Counted from the first letter of the stretch, positions 1-6,812 are shown. The stretch: 6,877 nucleotides of DNA from an uncultured Porphyromonadaceae bacterium (GCA_937898265.1 CALEJM010000182.1:1-6877), one strand, 5' to 3'. Program-made: numbers and translations. Notes: generated by a model from the letters alone, not told the origin.

Positions 1-322
1 TCCACATCCAGAAGATGCTGCCCGGACCGCCGATGGCGATAGCCGTTGCCACGCCGGCGAGGTTGCCAGTGCCGATGCGCGAAGCCAGACCCACGAGAAA
101 CGCCTCGATAGGCGAAATCTCCCGTTTCTTCTTCTCACCATCCGCTGCCGACTGGTGCTTGGGGCGCTCCAACGACACGCGGAACATCTCGCCAAACAGG
201 CGAAACTGCACGCCGCGAGTGCGCACCGTATACAATACGGCGCATAATATCAACAGGGTAAGGAGAACATAGGCCAACGGTTCGTTGACCAAGTCGAGAA
301 TACGAACGATTTGATTTTCCAT
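1..322 (-). CDS. Sodium:alanine (AGCS family) symporter, N-terminal part
   Basis: Translated from the ATG at 322 on the minus strand, this gives 107 uninterrupted codons and runs off the left edge, so only the N-terminus is present. Family members are inner-membrane Na+-coupled importers of alanine or glycine, usually about 450-550 aa long. The sequence shows a hydrophobic segment at about residues 16-33, followed by the basic TVRTRGVQFR stretch (32-41). A charged linker (about 52-68) leads to the family's conserved block: RIGTGNLAGVATAI at 82-95 and GGPGSIFWMW at 98-107. GTGN(I/L)AGVATAI and GGPG..FWMW are hallmark AGCS sequences, so the family call is firm; the transported amino acid cannot be read from this fragment. 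The charged linker (KHQSAADGEKKKRE) is a variable region. The start is well placed, with a candidate -7 box about 60 nt upstream and no Shine-Dalgarno sequence, as usual in Bacteroidetes. It is transcribed divergently from the tRNA and sbcDC. Confidence 0.9.
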   Translation of the reverse strand, partial: MENQIVRILDLVNEPLAYVLLTLLILCAVLYTVRTRGVQFRLFGEMFRVSLERPKHQSAADGEKKKREISPIEAFLVGLASRIGTGNLAGVATAIAIGGPGSIFWMW

Positions 323-385
323 AGTAAAGGTGTGTGTGTTTTTTTGGATAAATCCTACGGCGAGTAGTGCAAGCAGAAGGAGATG

Positions 386-393
386 CAAAGATA
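386..393 (-). promoter_or_regulatory. Candidate -7 box for the symporter gene
   Basis: Read on the minus strand, this is TATCTTTG, an exact match to the Bacteroidetes -7 consensus TAnnTTTG. It is followed by GC, as is common at such promoters. It lies 63 nt upstream of the symporter ATG, which predicts a leader of roughly 55-60 nt. No clear -33 TTTG is found 19-21 nt further upstream, so the call rests on the -7 element and its position. Confidence 0.5.
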
Positions 394-570
394 AGAAAAA
401 GATTCTATTTTCCTCCATAAAAACACAAAAACAGCGACAAAAGCCCCCTATTTTGCCTCAACAATCTATGTCTCTAAGACCCTACGCCACCCGAGGAAGC
501 CCCTCAAAATACGCCGTAAACCACTGATCAACAAAGCTCTTGCGAACTCAAGAAAATAAATCTCAAAAAA
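394..570. other. Divergent intergenic region, nothing recognised
   Basis: This is the remainder of the gap between the symporter and the tRNA. It is A- and C-rich on the plus strand. A 65-codon plus-strand frame crosses it (330-527), but that frame begins inside the symporter leader, has low-complexity basic composition and matches no family I know. I see no RNA gene, hairpin with a T-run, or repeat here. Confidence 0.4.
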
Positions 571-602
571 TTTGGTCATATCGTGAAAGTGTAGTACTTT
601 TG
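571..602 (+). promoter_or_regulatory. Promoter of tRNA-Glu (Bacteroidetes -33/-7 type)
   Basis: A -33 element TTTG (571-574) and a -7 element TACTTTTG (595-602, matching TAnnTTTG) are separated by 20 nt. This is the expected arrangement for the primary sigma factor of Bacteroidetes. Transcription would start at about 607-609, giving a short 5' leader before the mature tRNA at 617. It is the best-formed promoter in the window, as expected for a stable RNA gene. Confidence 0.8.
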
Positions 603-616
603 CACCCGTTGAGAAT

Positions 617-689
617 GGTGCTATCGTCTAGCGGTCTAGGACGCTGGCCTCTCACGCCGGAAACCAGGGTTCGAGTCCCTGTAGCACTA
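617..689 (+). tRNA. tRNA-Glu (anticodon CTC)
   Basis: A full cloverleaf of 73 nt can be folded. The acceptor stem is GGTGCTA (617-623) with TAGCACT (682-688), and the discriminator is A689. The D-stem is GTCT/GGAC. The anticodon stem CTGGC/GCCGG (644-648/656-660) carries the loop CTCTCAC, with anticodon CTC at 651-653, which reads GAG (Glu). The variable loop has 4 nt, and the T-arm is CAGGG-TTCGAGT-CCCTG. CCA is not encoded, so the tail must be added after transcription. The first acceptor pair is G617-T688, a G-U wobble rather than G-C. The gene stands alone between its own promoter and terminator. Confidence 0.95.
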
Positions 690-693
690 CAAT

Positions 694-732
694 GCGGACA
701 GATATTTTGACATATCTGTCCGCTCTCTTTTT
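694..732 (+). terminator. Intrinsic terminator of the tRNA gene
   Basis: GCGGACAGATAT (694-705) pairs perfectly over 12 bp with ATATCTGTCCGC (712-723) around a 6-nt loop. TCTCTTTTT follows. It begins 5 nt after the tRNA and would separate tRNA transcription from sbcDC. Confidence 0.9.
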
Positions 733-969
733 GTATCTCCCATCGGTTTGTTGTAATTGCTCCGTGATTGAAAATACAGCTTAAACAGGAGTAAGTTTCT
801 CAAATTTTATATGTATTTTTGCGGTGTTGAATCAGAGTTTTGCTTTTTTGCAACACTAAGATTATACCAGTCCACATTTTTTTTGATTTTTTTCATACAC
901 CATGCAATAAAAGCACCCCACTCTGCATTTAACAGATAAAAACTAAATTATAAATTCTCAAAAAATCGC
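733..969. other. AT-rich leader region upstream of sbcD
   Basis: There is no ORF of note in this gap. It contains a candidate -7 box at 814-821 and, just downstream, a short inverted repeat GTGTTG (824-829) / CAACAC (851-856) separated by 21 nt, mostly T-rich. The last 60 nt before the sbcD ATG are A-rich with no Shine-Dalgarno motif, typical of Bacteroidetes translation starts. No known riboswitch or T-box signature was recognised. Confidence 0.4.
814..821 (+). promoter_or_regulatory. Candidate -7 box for the sbcDC operon
   Basis: TATTTTTG matches TAnnTTTG and is followed by CGG. It is the only exact match I find between the tRNA terminator and sbcD. No TTTG sits at the correct spacing upstream; the nearest T-rich tetramer, TTTC at 796-799, is too close. 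If it is used, the sbcDC mRNA would have a 5' leader of about 140 nt. Confidence 0.4.
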
Positions 970-2109
970 ATGAAAATCCTTCACACCAGCGACCTTCACA
1001 TTGGCAAACGTGTCAATGAGTACTCCTTGCTTGATGAGCAGAAGTTCATCCTCAACCAAATCGTTGAGTTGGCAAAACGTGAACAACCCGATGCCATCAT
1101 CCTTGCGGGTGACATCTACGACAAGAGCATTCCGTCGGCGGAGGCAGTAGCGCTCTTTGACGAGTTCCTCGCCCAGTTGGCTCAACTCCACAAAGCCATC
1201 TTCATCATCAGCGGCAACCACGACTCTGCCGAGCGTATCGCCTTTGCTTCAAGAATCTTAGAGGCAAGCCAGGTGTATCTCTCGCCTGTGTTCAACGGCA
1301 GTATCCAACCTATCGTTCTCAACGACGGCAACACCGAGGTGGCGTTCTACCTCTTGCCTTACATCAAGCCGTCGCTCGTTCAGCACTACGCCGAAGAGGG
1401 TGTAGAACTCAAGAGCTACGACGAGGCGATGCGTTACGTCATCGGCAAGATGGATGTCGACAAATCGCGCCGTAACGTGCTCATCACCCACCAGTTCATC
1501 ACCAACGCGGAGCGCACCGAGTCGGAAGACATCATGGTGGGCGGTCTGGACAACATCGACGCCTCCGCCTTCGACTGTTTCGACTACGTCGCCCTCGGAC
1601 ACCTCCATCGTCCACAATCTTGCGGTCGCGAGACGGTGAGATACAGCGGTTCGCCGTTGAAGTACTCATTCTCTGAGGTTGACGACAAGAAGTCGGTCAG
1701 CGTCATTGAGATCAACGGCACCGACCCTGTTGGTGTGAGCACGCTTCCGCTGACTCCATTGCACGACTGGCACGACATCCGCGGCACCTACGACCAACTC
1801 ACCGCGCGCCAATACTACGAAGGCACTGATCTTCAAGAGGCTTACATTCGTATCACGCTCACCGACGAGGAGGACATCCCCGACGGCATGCGAAAACTGA
1901 AGACCATCTACCACCATCTTGCCGAGTTGCGCTACGACAACAAACGCACTCGCGCCGGCGAGACCCTCATCGGCAAACCGATGAACGTGGACAAGATGAA
2001 CCCCGAGGAACTCTTTACCGAACTCTTTGAGAAACAGAATGCCCAAGGACTCTCCGACGAGCAGAGCACTTATCTCAACCAACTCATCAACGAAATCTTT
2101 AACCACTAA
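970..2109 (+). CDS. sbcD: SbcD, nuclease subunit of the SbcCD exonuclease
   Basis: This 379-aa cytoplasmic protein is a calcineurin-like metallophosphoesterase of the Mre11/SbcD family. With SbcC it cuts DNA hairpins and trims blocked or protein-bound double-strand ends, using Mn2+ and ATP. All five phosphoesterase motifs are present: SDLHIG (D8, H10), GDIYD (D48), GNHD (N83-H84-D85), THQF (H174) and GHLH (H211, H213). These supply the two-metal site, so the enzyme should be active. The catalytic core covers about residues 1-275; the rest (about 280-379) fits the capping/SbcC-binding region. The length is close to E. coli SbcD (about 400 aa). The ATG at 970 is chosen because the DLH motif must lie within the first ten residues. 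There is no Shine-Dalgarno sequence, only an A-rich upstream tract. sbcC begins 11 nt after the stop, so the pair is almost certainly cotranscribed. Confidence 0.95.
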   Translation: MKILHTSDLHIGKRVNEYSLLDEQKFILNQIVELAKREQPDAIILAGDIYDKSIPSAEAVALFDEFLAQLAQLHKAIFIISGNHDSAERIAFASRILEASQVYLSPVFNGSIQPIVLNDGNTEVAFYLLPYIKPSLVQHYAEEGVELKSYDEAMRYVIGKMDVDKSRRNVLITHQFITNAERTESEDIMVGGLDNIDASAFDCFDYVALGHLHRPQSCGRETVRYSGSPLKYSFSEVDDKKSVSVIEINGTDPVGVSTLPLTPLHDWHDIRGTYDQLTARQYYEGTDLQEAYIRITLTDEEDIPDGMRKLKTIYHHLAELRYDNKRTRAGETLIGKPMNVDKMNPEELFTELFEKQNAQGLSDEQSTYLNQLINEIFNH

Positions 2110-2120
2110 TAATCCATACC

Positions 2121-4895
2121 ATGCGTCCACATAAACTTACTATTTCAGCTTTCGGTCCTTACGCAGGACAAACCGTCATCGACTTCGACAAATTCGGCAC
2201 TCAAGGTCTCTTCCTCATCACGGGCGACACCGGTGCGGGCAAGACCACTATCTTCGACGCCATCACCTACGCCCTCTTCGGCGAGGCGAGCGGCAGCAGT
2301 CGCGACGAGTCCATGCTCCGCTCCACCTATGCGGCAGAGAATGTCAAAACCTTTGTAGAACTGGAGTTTGAGTATGCCGGCAAGCAGTATCATGTAAGAC
2401 GCCTCCCAAAACAGATGGGCCCCAAGGACAGAGGCGTCGGACTGACAGAGAGAAAGGCTGAAGCCATACTGAAAATCGACAATGAAGCACCTATCTCAGA
2501 CGTTAAGAAGGTGAATGCCAAACTCGCAGAGATTTTGGGCGTCACCTTTGAGCAATACTCACAGATTGCGATGATTGCCCAAGGGCAGTTTCGCGAGTTG
2601 CTCCTTGCCAAAACCAAAGACAGAGCCGAGATTTTCCGCAGTATCTTCAAAACCAAACCATACCTCGACCTCCAGGAGCGTCTGAAGAAGGAGGCAACTG
2701 CCGTCAACAATAAGGTAGAGGACATGAGAAAAAGTGCCGTGCAATACGTTGACGGAGCAAAGTGTATGGACGACGATGCCTTAGTCAACGATTTGACCGT
2801 TGCCAAAGCCAAGGTCAAAAACAACGAGATGACCGTTGGCGACGCCATCGAACTCATCAAGGCCATCCTTGCCAACGAGCAAACACAGGAGAAGACCCTC
2901 AGAGACGAGAGCAGCAAACTGCAGAACGAGGTGGACAACCTCAACAAACAGCTGCAGACCGTCAACCAATACAACCAAGACAAAAAGGACCACGACAACA
3001 CCGTGGCAGAGAAAAATCGTCGCGAGAAAGAAGTCAAACCTACTCTCGACAAGACACTTGCCGACGCTCAGTCGCACCAAGGAGAAATTGACGACCTGCA
3101 GAATCAAATCCCTCAGTTGGAACACATCATGCCTAAGTACCAGGACTTGACTCAATGTGAAAAGGATTTGAAAAAGAACGCCAACGACCTCAAAGACAAT
3201 CAAACTAAGATTGAAACGGTTGGCAAGGAACACACCGACCTCGAACAGAGCATCAAGAGCAAAGAGGCTGAGTTGGAAGGCATCAAAAGTCCTGATGCTG
3301 AGATTGTAAGCAAAAACAATCGTCAAGACGAGCTCCAGAAGTCAGACAAAGACCTGAGTCAGCTTTCAAAAGGTATGACCCTCTACCATGAGTCGGAGCA
3401 GCAGTATCAAGACCTTCAGAACCAAGCAAAAACAGCAGAGGACAAACGCAAGCAAGCTGCCAACGACTACGACCAGAAATACCACCTCTTCATTGCCGAA
3501 CAGGCTGGTTATCTCGCCGAAGAGCTTGAGGAAGGCAAACCATGTCCGGTTTGCGGCTCCGTTCACCACCCCCAACTGGCCACCAAGGCTCCTCAAGCAC
3601 CGTCAAAAGCGCAGTTGGAGACCCTCAAAAAGAACCTTTCGGATTTGGAGACCAAGGCAAACGCCGCTGCCACCGCTTGCTCCAACCACCAAGCAAGCAT
3701 GAATACCACCAAACAGCAACTCCTCGCCGAGATCACAAAAAATCTTGGACTTTGTGAGTTTGAGGAAGCAGAAGCGAAGATTGCCTTGTGCAAAAAAGCC
3801 ATAAGGCAAGAACTCAACACAATTTCTGCCGACCTCAAGACATTGAACACACTGCTCAACCGCAAACAGACCTTGGAAAAGGAATTGCCTCAAGACAGAG
3901 AAAAACTCCAAAAACTGGCTCAGGAAAAGAGCAGCCTGGAGCAGAAAAAGGCAGAGTTGGAAACCAACCAAAAGAATCTGACGGAAAAACAAAAACAGCT
4001 TCAAAAAGAGCTCGCCTTCCCAACAGAAAAAGAGGCGCAAAACGAACTCAAGAAAAAACGCGAGCTCAAAACATCGTTGGAAAAAGCCATCAAGGACGCT
4101 ACAGACCAACTCAACAAATACGACAAAGAGATTGCCACAATCAATGGCAAAATCAATCAGTTGGCAGAGCGTATCAAGACAGTTCCTGCCGTCAATGTTG
4201 AGGAGGTCAACCAAAAAATCGCCGACCTCAGTCAACAGAAAAGCCAGAATGAGGAGCGCATCAACCACCTCTTCAGCAACAACTCCACCAACGAAGGAGT
4301 CATCAACAACGTCAACAAGACGCTCAACACGCTGACCACGCTCGAGAAGGAGTATCAGATGAAGAAATCGCTTGCCGACACCGCCAACGGCAGCCTCAAC
4401 GGCAAGGAACACATCAGTCTGGAGACCTACGTTCAGACCGCCTACTTCGAGCGCATCATCCAACGCGCCAACACCCGCTTGATGGTGATGTCGGGCGGAC
4501 AATACGAACTGCGCCGCCGCACCAACTACGGAGGCAACAGTCAGTCGGGCCTCGAGCTCAACGTCCTCGACCACTACAACGGCAAGGAACGTGACGTTCA
4601 CTCACTCTCAGGCGGTGAGCAGTTCAAAGCGTCTCTCTCGCTCGCCCTCGGACTCTCCGACGAGATTCAAGCCTCAGCCGGCGGCATCCAGCTCGACACC
4701 ATGTTTGTTGACGAAGGCTTCGGCTCACTCGACGACCGCTCGCTGGAGCAGGCTCTCAAGGCACTCAACGAGCTGACCGAGGGCAATCGCCTCATCGGCA
4801 TCATCTCCCACGTGGCGGAACTCAAGAAAATCGACCGCCAGATTGTCGTCACCAAAGACAACGAGAACTTCAGCCGAGTAAGCTACAAATACTAA
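2121..4895 (+). CDS. sbcC: SbcC, ATPase subunit of the SbcCD exonuclease
   Basis: This 924-aa SMC-like ATPase of the Rad50/SbcC family holds SbcD at DNA ends and drives nuclease opening by ATP hydrolysis. Domain order: N-terminal ABC half with Walker A GDTGAGKT (35-42) and Q-loop AQGQFRELL (Q154); a long charged coiled coil (about 175-470); the zinc hook CPVC (C475, C478) almost exactly mid-protein; the returning coiled coil (about 490-770); and the C-terminal ABC half with signature LSGGEQ (829-834), Walker B MFVDEGFGSLDD (D864, E865) and switch histidine H897. Every motif needed for ATP binding, dimerisation and hook pairing is intact. At 924 aa it is shorter than E. coli SbcC (about 1048 aa), implying somewhat shorter arms. 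The ATG at 2121 places Walker A at the usual depth. The start lies 11 nt after the sbcD stop, and an intrinsic terminator begins 22 nt after the sbcC stop, defining a two-gene operon. Confidence 0.95.
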   Translation: MRPHKLTISAFGPYAGQTVIDFDKFGTQGLFLITGDTGAGKTTIFDAITYALFGEASGSSRDESMLRSTYAAENVKTFVELEFEYAGKQYHVRRLPKQMGPKDRGVGLTERKAEAILKIDNEAPISDVKKVNAKLAEILGVTFEQYSQIAMIAQGQFRELLLAKTKDRAEIFRSIFKTKPYLDLQERLKKEATAVNNKVEDMRKSAVQYVDGAKCMDDDALVNDLTVAKAKVKNNEMTVGDAIELIKAILANEQTQEKTLRDESSKLQNEVDNLNKQLQTVNQYNQDKKDHDNTVAEKNRREKEVKPTLDKTLADAQSHQGEIDDLQNQIPQLEHIMPKYQDLTQCEKDLKKNANDLKDNQTKIETVGKEHTDLEQSIKSKEAELEGIKSPDAEIVSKNNRQDELQKSDKDLSQLSKGMTLYHESEQQYQDLQNQAKTAEDKRKQAANDYDQKYHLFIAEQAGYLAEELEEGKPCPVCGSVHHPQLATKAPQAPSKAQLETLKKNLSDLETKANAAATACSNHQASMNTTKQQLLAEITKNLGLCEFEEAEAKIALCKKAIRQELNTISADLKTLNTLLNRKQTLEKELPQDREKLQKLAQEKSSLEQKKAELETNQKNLTEKQKQLQKELAFPTEKEAQNELKKKRELKTSLEKAIKDATDQLNKYDKEIATINGKINQLAERIKTVPAVNVEEVNQKIADLSQQKSQNEERINHLFSNNSTNEGVINNVNKTLNTLTTLEKEYQMKKSLADTANGSLNGKEHISLETYVQTAYFERIIQRANTRLMVMSGGQYELRRRTNYGGNSQSGLELNVLDHYNGKERDVHSLSGGEQFKASLSLALGLSDEIQASAGGIQLDTMFVDEGFGSLDDRSLEQALKALNELTEGNRLIGIISHVAELKKIDRQIVVTKDNENFSRVSYKY

Positions 4896-4917
4896 GCCCT
4901 CGACAACCAACAACCAC

Positions 4918-4957
4918 AAAGGCTGAGCCCACCAGGGTTCAGCCTTTTGTTTTCTTT
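4918..4957 (+). terminator. Intrinsic terminator of the sbcDC operon
   Basis: AAAGGCTGAGCCC (4918-4930) pairs with GGGTTCAGCCTTT (4935-4947) over 13 bp, including one G-U pair, around the loop ACCA. A T-rich tail (TGTTTTCTTT) follows. It begins 22 nt after the sbcC stop and should isolate sbcDC from the small ORF downstream. Confidence 0.88.
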
Positions 4958-4982
4958 GCAGTGCGGGGAGGGGGAACACCAT

Positions 4983-5234
4983 TTGAGCATTGTTTTTGCC
5001 GAACAGCGTCTGTTGGCGATGTGCGCCAAACAGCAAAAAGTGCAGATTGACACTTTGATTGACCACCCTTACAACCCACACAACGAGATATTCACTCATT
5101 TGTGGGGAGCAAAGAATGTGGCACGCGACAACTATCAGCAACGTCGAGACCTCACGGGAGCATTGCTGAACAAACTCCAAGAAGTTTCTCCAGACCTTTT
5201 CGATAGGGTCCAAACCATCTTGAAATTCAAATAA
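4983..5234 (+). CDS. Small hypothetical protein, unrecognised
   Basis: I do not recognise this protein. From the TTG at 4983 it encodes 83 aa, soluble-looking and with no signal peptide or membrane segment. It has a hydrophobic helix-like start (IVFAEQRLLAMC), a middle part with IDTLIDHPYNPH and FTHLWGAKNVARD, and a helical, charged C-terminus ending VQTILKFK. The amino-acid mix (several W, H, Y, C and D residues, not low complexity) and codon use resemble a real gene rather than noise. The start is uncertain: TTG 4983 has a G-rich GGGGAGGGGG tract about 8-10 nt upstream, the first ATG is at 5019 (71 aa), and a TTG at 4947 would overlap the upstream terminator. It lies between two intrinsic terminators, so it needs its own promoter, and none fits well. 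It could be a small conserved protein, or the C-terminal remnant of a longer gene whose front was lost. Its frame is the same as that of sbcC. Confidence 0.5.
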   Translation: MSIVFAEQRLLAMCAKQQKVQIDTLIDHPYNPHNEIFTHLWGAKNVARDNYQQRRDLTGALLNKLQEVSPDLFDRVQTILKFK

Positions 5235-5254
5235 CGAACCTACGTTCACATAAT

Positions 5255-5285
5255 AAGAGACCGACCCTTTTGGGATCGGTCTCTT
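5255..5285 (+). terminator. Intrinsic terminator after the small ORF
   Basis: AAGAGACCGACCC (5255-5267) pairs with GGG-A-TCGGTCTCTT (5272-5285) over 13 bp, with one bulged A (5275) and a TTTT loop. It begins 20 nt after the small ORF's stop. The stem's T-rich 3' arm and tail (CTCTTTCACTTT) give a weaker U-tract than the sbcC terminator. Its presence directly after the small ORF supports that ORF being transcribed. Confidence 0.8.
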
Positions 5286-5447
5286 TCACTTTGTATGACA
5301 ACGCCTCGGTCGGTATTGGTTGCGTCGGCGGGTTTGTTAAAGTACCCATTTTTCTTTACATCCAACAATAATCCGAGAAAATCCTGCATCAGCTTGGTGG
5401 ATTACCGAGTTTTTGGTTTGCATGAGGATAATGTGGGCTTTTTTCGT

Positions 5448-5455
5448 TACTTTTG
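5448..5455 (+). promoter_or_regulatory. -7 box upstream of the O-antigen ligase-family gene
   Basis: TACTTTTG matches TAnnTTTG exactly and is identical to the -7 box of the tRNA promoter. It is followed by CAG. The nearest upstream TTTG (5417-5420) is 27 nt away, longer than the usual 19-21 nt, so the -33 element is weak or absent. The expected transcription start at about 5461 leaves only about 15 nt before the ATG at 5476, a very short leader. Confidence 0.6.
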
Positions 5456-5475
5456 CAGTCTAATTTTTTTGAGGG

Positions 5476-6765
5476 ATGATTTCAATTCAGCCGATACGCG
5501 AGTTTTATGCGCTGCGGGCCGTGAGGGCGGTGGCGCGGGTGACGGATGTGCTGCATCTGGTGGCGGGTTATTTGCTTGTGGCGGCGTTGGTGTTGCCGTT
5601 CCGTTTTCAGTATGGGTTGTTGTTTGTGTTTTTCATTTCTTACGGACTGGATTTCTTTGCGGCGGGCCGATGGACGCGCTGGCGCTGGACTGCCGACAGG
5701 TGGTGGGGCGTGGCGATGTTGCTCCTTTGGGCGATGCAGCCGCTGTGGAGTTTGTTTGAGGCGACTCGACTTCCTTACTGGCATCAGGTGATGGATCACC
5801 GATTGGCGTTTATGGCGTTCGGTGTGATGACTATCCTGGGCTTCAATCCGCATTTCCGTATGCGTTATGTGGCTATGGCGCTTACTGCGGCGGCGACGGC
5901 GGCTGTGGTGTTTGTCGTTGTTCGGATGGGGTGTTGGAGTTTTATCAGTAATCCTGAGCGCACTTATCTTTTTATGGTGGAGCGGATGGTGTGTTTCGGC
6001 AGTCACATGAATTTCAATCTTTATCTCAATGTGGCGTTGGTGGGCTGCGTGTATCTCACGACGCACGGCAGTCGACTGATGCGTTGGTTGACGCTGTTGC
6101 CTTTTGCTATCATTGCCCTTGCTCTTGGTATCTCTGAGGGACGAACGGGTATGCTGACGGGCGGATTGCTGAGTCTGACGTTGGTTTTCGTTTGGACGAG
6201 AAGGATGTGGTCGAAGCGTGTGGCTACTGTTGTGATGATTCTTTGCCTTGTGGTTGGCGGCGGCTATGGCATACACCATGTGATGTGGGTGGACAGTCAT
6301 TTCAAGGGTAGCGACGTGAGCGACAATCCGCGTGTGGCTATCTGGCATGTGGCTATGGAGACCATCGGGGAGAAGCCTGTGTTGGGTCAAGGGGTGAGCG
6401 ATGGCAGAAGGCGTTTTGTGGAGAACGGGCTGGGCGATGCCGATTTCATGGCACATTATGCCCAGAAGAATATCTATGAGAACCCGGAGTGGAACGGGGA
6501 TATTTATGTGATTCACCCCCACAACGCTGCTTTGGCGCTGACGATGGAGTTCGGTGTGGGCGGTCTGCTGGCGTTTCTTGCTATTTTCCTTTTGGCTCTT
6601 TGCGGCATAAAAAAAGAGAAGCGCTTGTGTCTTCTCTTGTTGTTGGGTGTTTTTTTGCTGCAAGCTACGTTTGAGATCTTCGGGTCGAATCTCACGCCGC
6701 TGTCGTGGGGGTTGTTCGTGAGTCTGTTCCGCAGTGCCGACTACGATTGGGATAAGGTCGGTTAG
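5476..6765 (+). CDS. O-antigen ligase / polymerase family (Wzy_C) membrane protein
   Basis: This 429-aa polytopic inner-membrane protein has about 11-12 hydrophobic segments, roughly at 26-42, 44-63, 78-94, 108-123, 132-150, 178-197, 204-219, 222-240, 249-269, 360-378 and 384-420. Family members move a lipid-linked glycan onto lipid A-core (WaaL) or polymerise glycan repeats (Wzy) on the periplasmic face. The family fingerprint is SEGRTGML (220-227, with R223), then RVAIWHVAMETIGEKPVLGQG (286-306), then HPHNAAL with MEFGVGGL (H347, H349, N350; G360) at the end of the large periplasmic loop (about 270-358). These match the conserved Arg and His of Wzy_C proteins. Ligase, polymerase or protein O-glycosylating roles cannot be told apart from sequence alone. 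The ATG at 5476 follows GAGGG directly and lies just after a strong -7 box. No other glycan gene is in the window. Codon use is strongly G/T-rich, unlike sbcDC. No T-run hairpin is visible after the stop. Confidence 0.85.
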   Translation: MISIQPIREFYALRAVRAVARVTDVLHLVAGYLLVAALVLPFRFQYGLLFVFFISYGLDFFAAGRWTRWRWTADRWWGVAMLLLWAMQPLWSLFEATRLPYWHQVMDHRLAFMAFGVMTILGFNPHFRMRYVAMALTAAATAAVVFVVVRMGCWSFISNPERTYLFMVERMVCFGSHMNFNLYLNVALVGCVYLTTHGSRLMRWLTLLPFAIIALALGISEGRTGMLTGGLLSLTLVFVWTRRMWSKRVATVVMILCLVVGGGYGIHHVMWVDSHFKGSDVSDNPRVAIWHVAMETIGEKPVLGQGVSDGRRRFVENGLGDADFMAHYAQKNIYENPEWNGDIYVIHPHNAALALTMEFGVGGLLAFLAIFLLALCGIKKEKRLCLLLLLGVFLLQATFEIFGSNLTPLSWGLFVSLFRSADYDWDKVG

Positions 6766-6812
6766 AGCTGCATTTTCCATTAGTTTTACATCTTTCAACG
6801 TGCTCGATGGTC

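Noticed and set aside
330..527. 65-codon plus-strand ORF in the symporter-tRNA gap
   Set aside because: It starts just upstream of the symporter start codon on the opposite strand, overlaps the symporter promoter region, and has a basic, low-complexity translation with no ribosome site or promoter of its own.
617..689. tRNA-Glu as an integration site for a mobile element
   Set aside because: No integrase gene and no direct repeat of the tRNA 3' end were found in the window. The following genes are housekeeping sbcDC.
3603..4601. 332-codon minus-strand ORF inside sbcC
   Set aside because: It is the antisense shadow of the coiled-coil region and has a repetitive Phe/Leu/Val-rich translation. 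The sense frame is an intact SbcC.
2121..4895. SbcCD-like pair as part of a defence system (Rad50/Mre11-type or SMC-like anti-phage module)
   Set aside because: Canonical motifs, the mid-protein zinc hook, normal gene order and the absence of any accessory effector or mobile gene fit the housekeeping SbcCD nuclease.
5295..5759. 154-codon plus-strand ORF overlapping the start of the ligase gene
   Set aside because: It is out of frame with the ligase and Gly/Ala/Val/Cys-rich. It crosses the gene's -7 box and start, as expected for a shadow of G/T-rich sequence.
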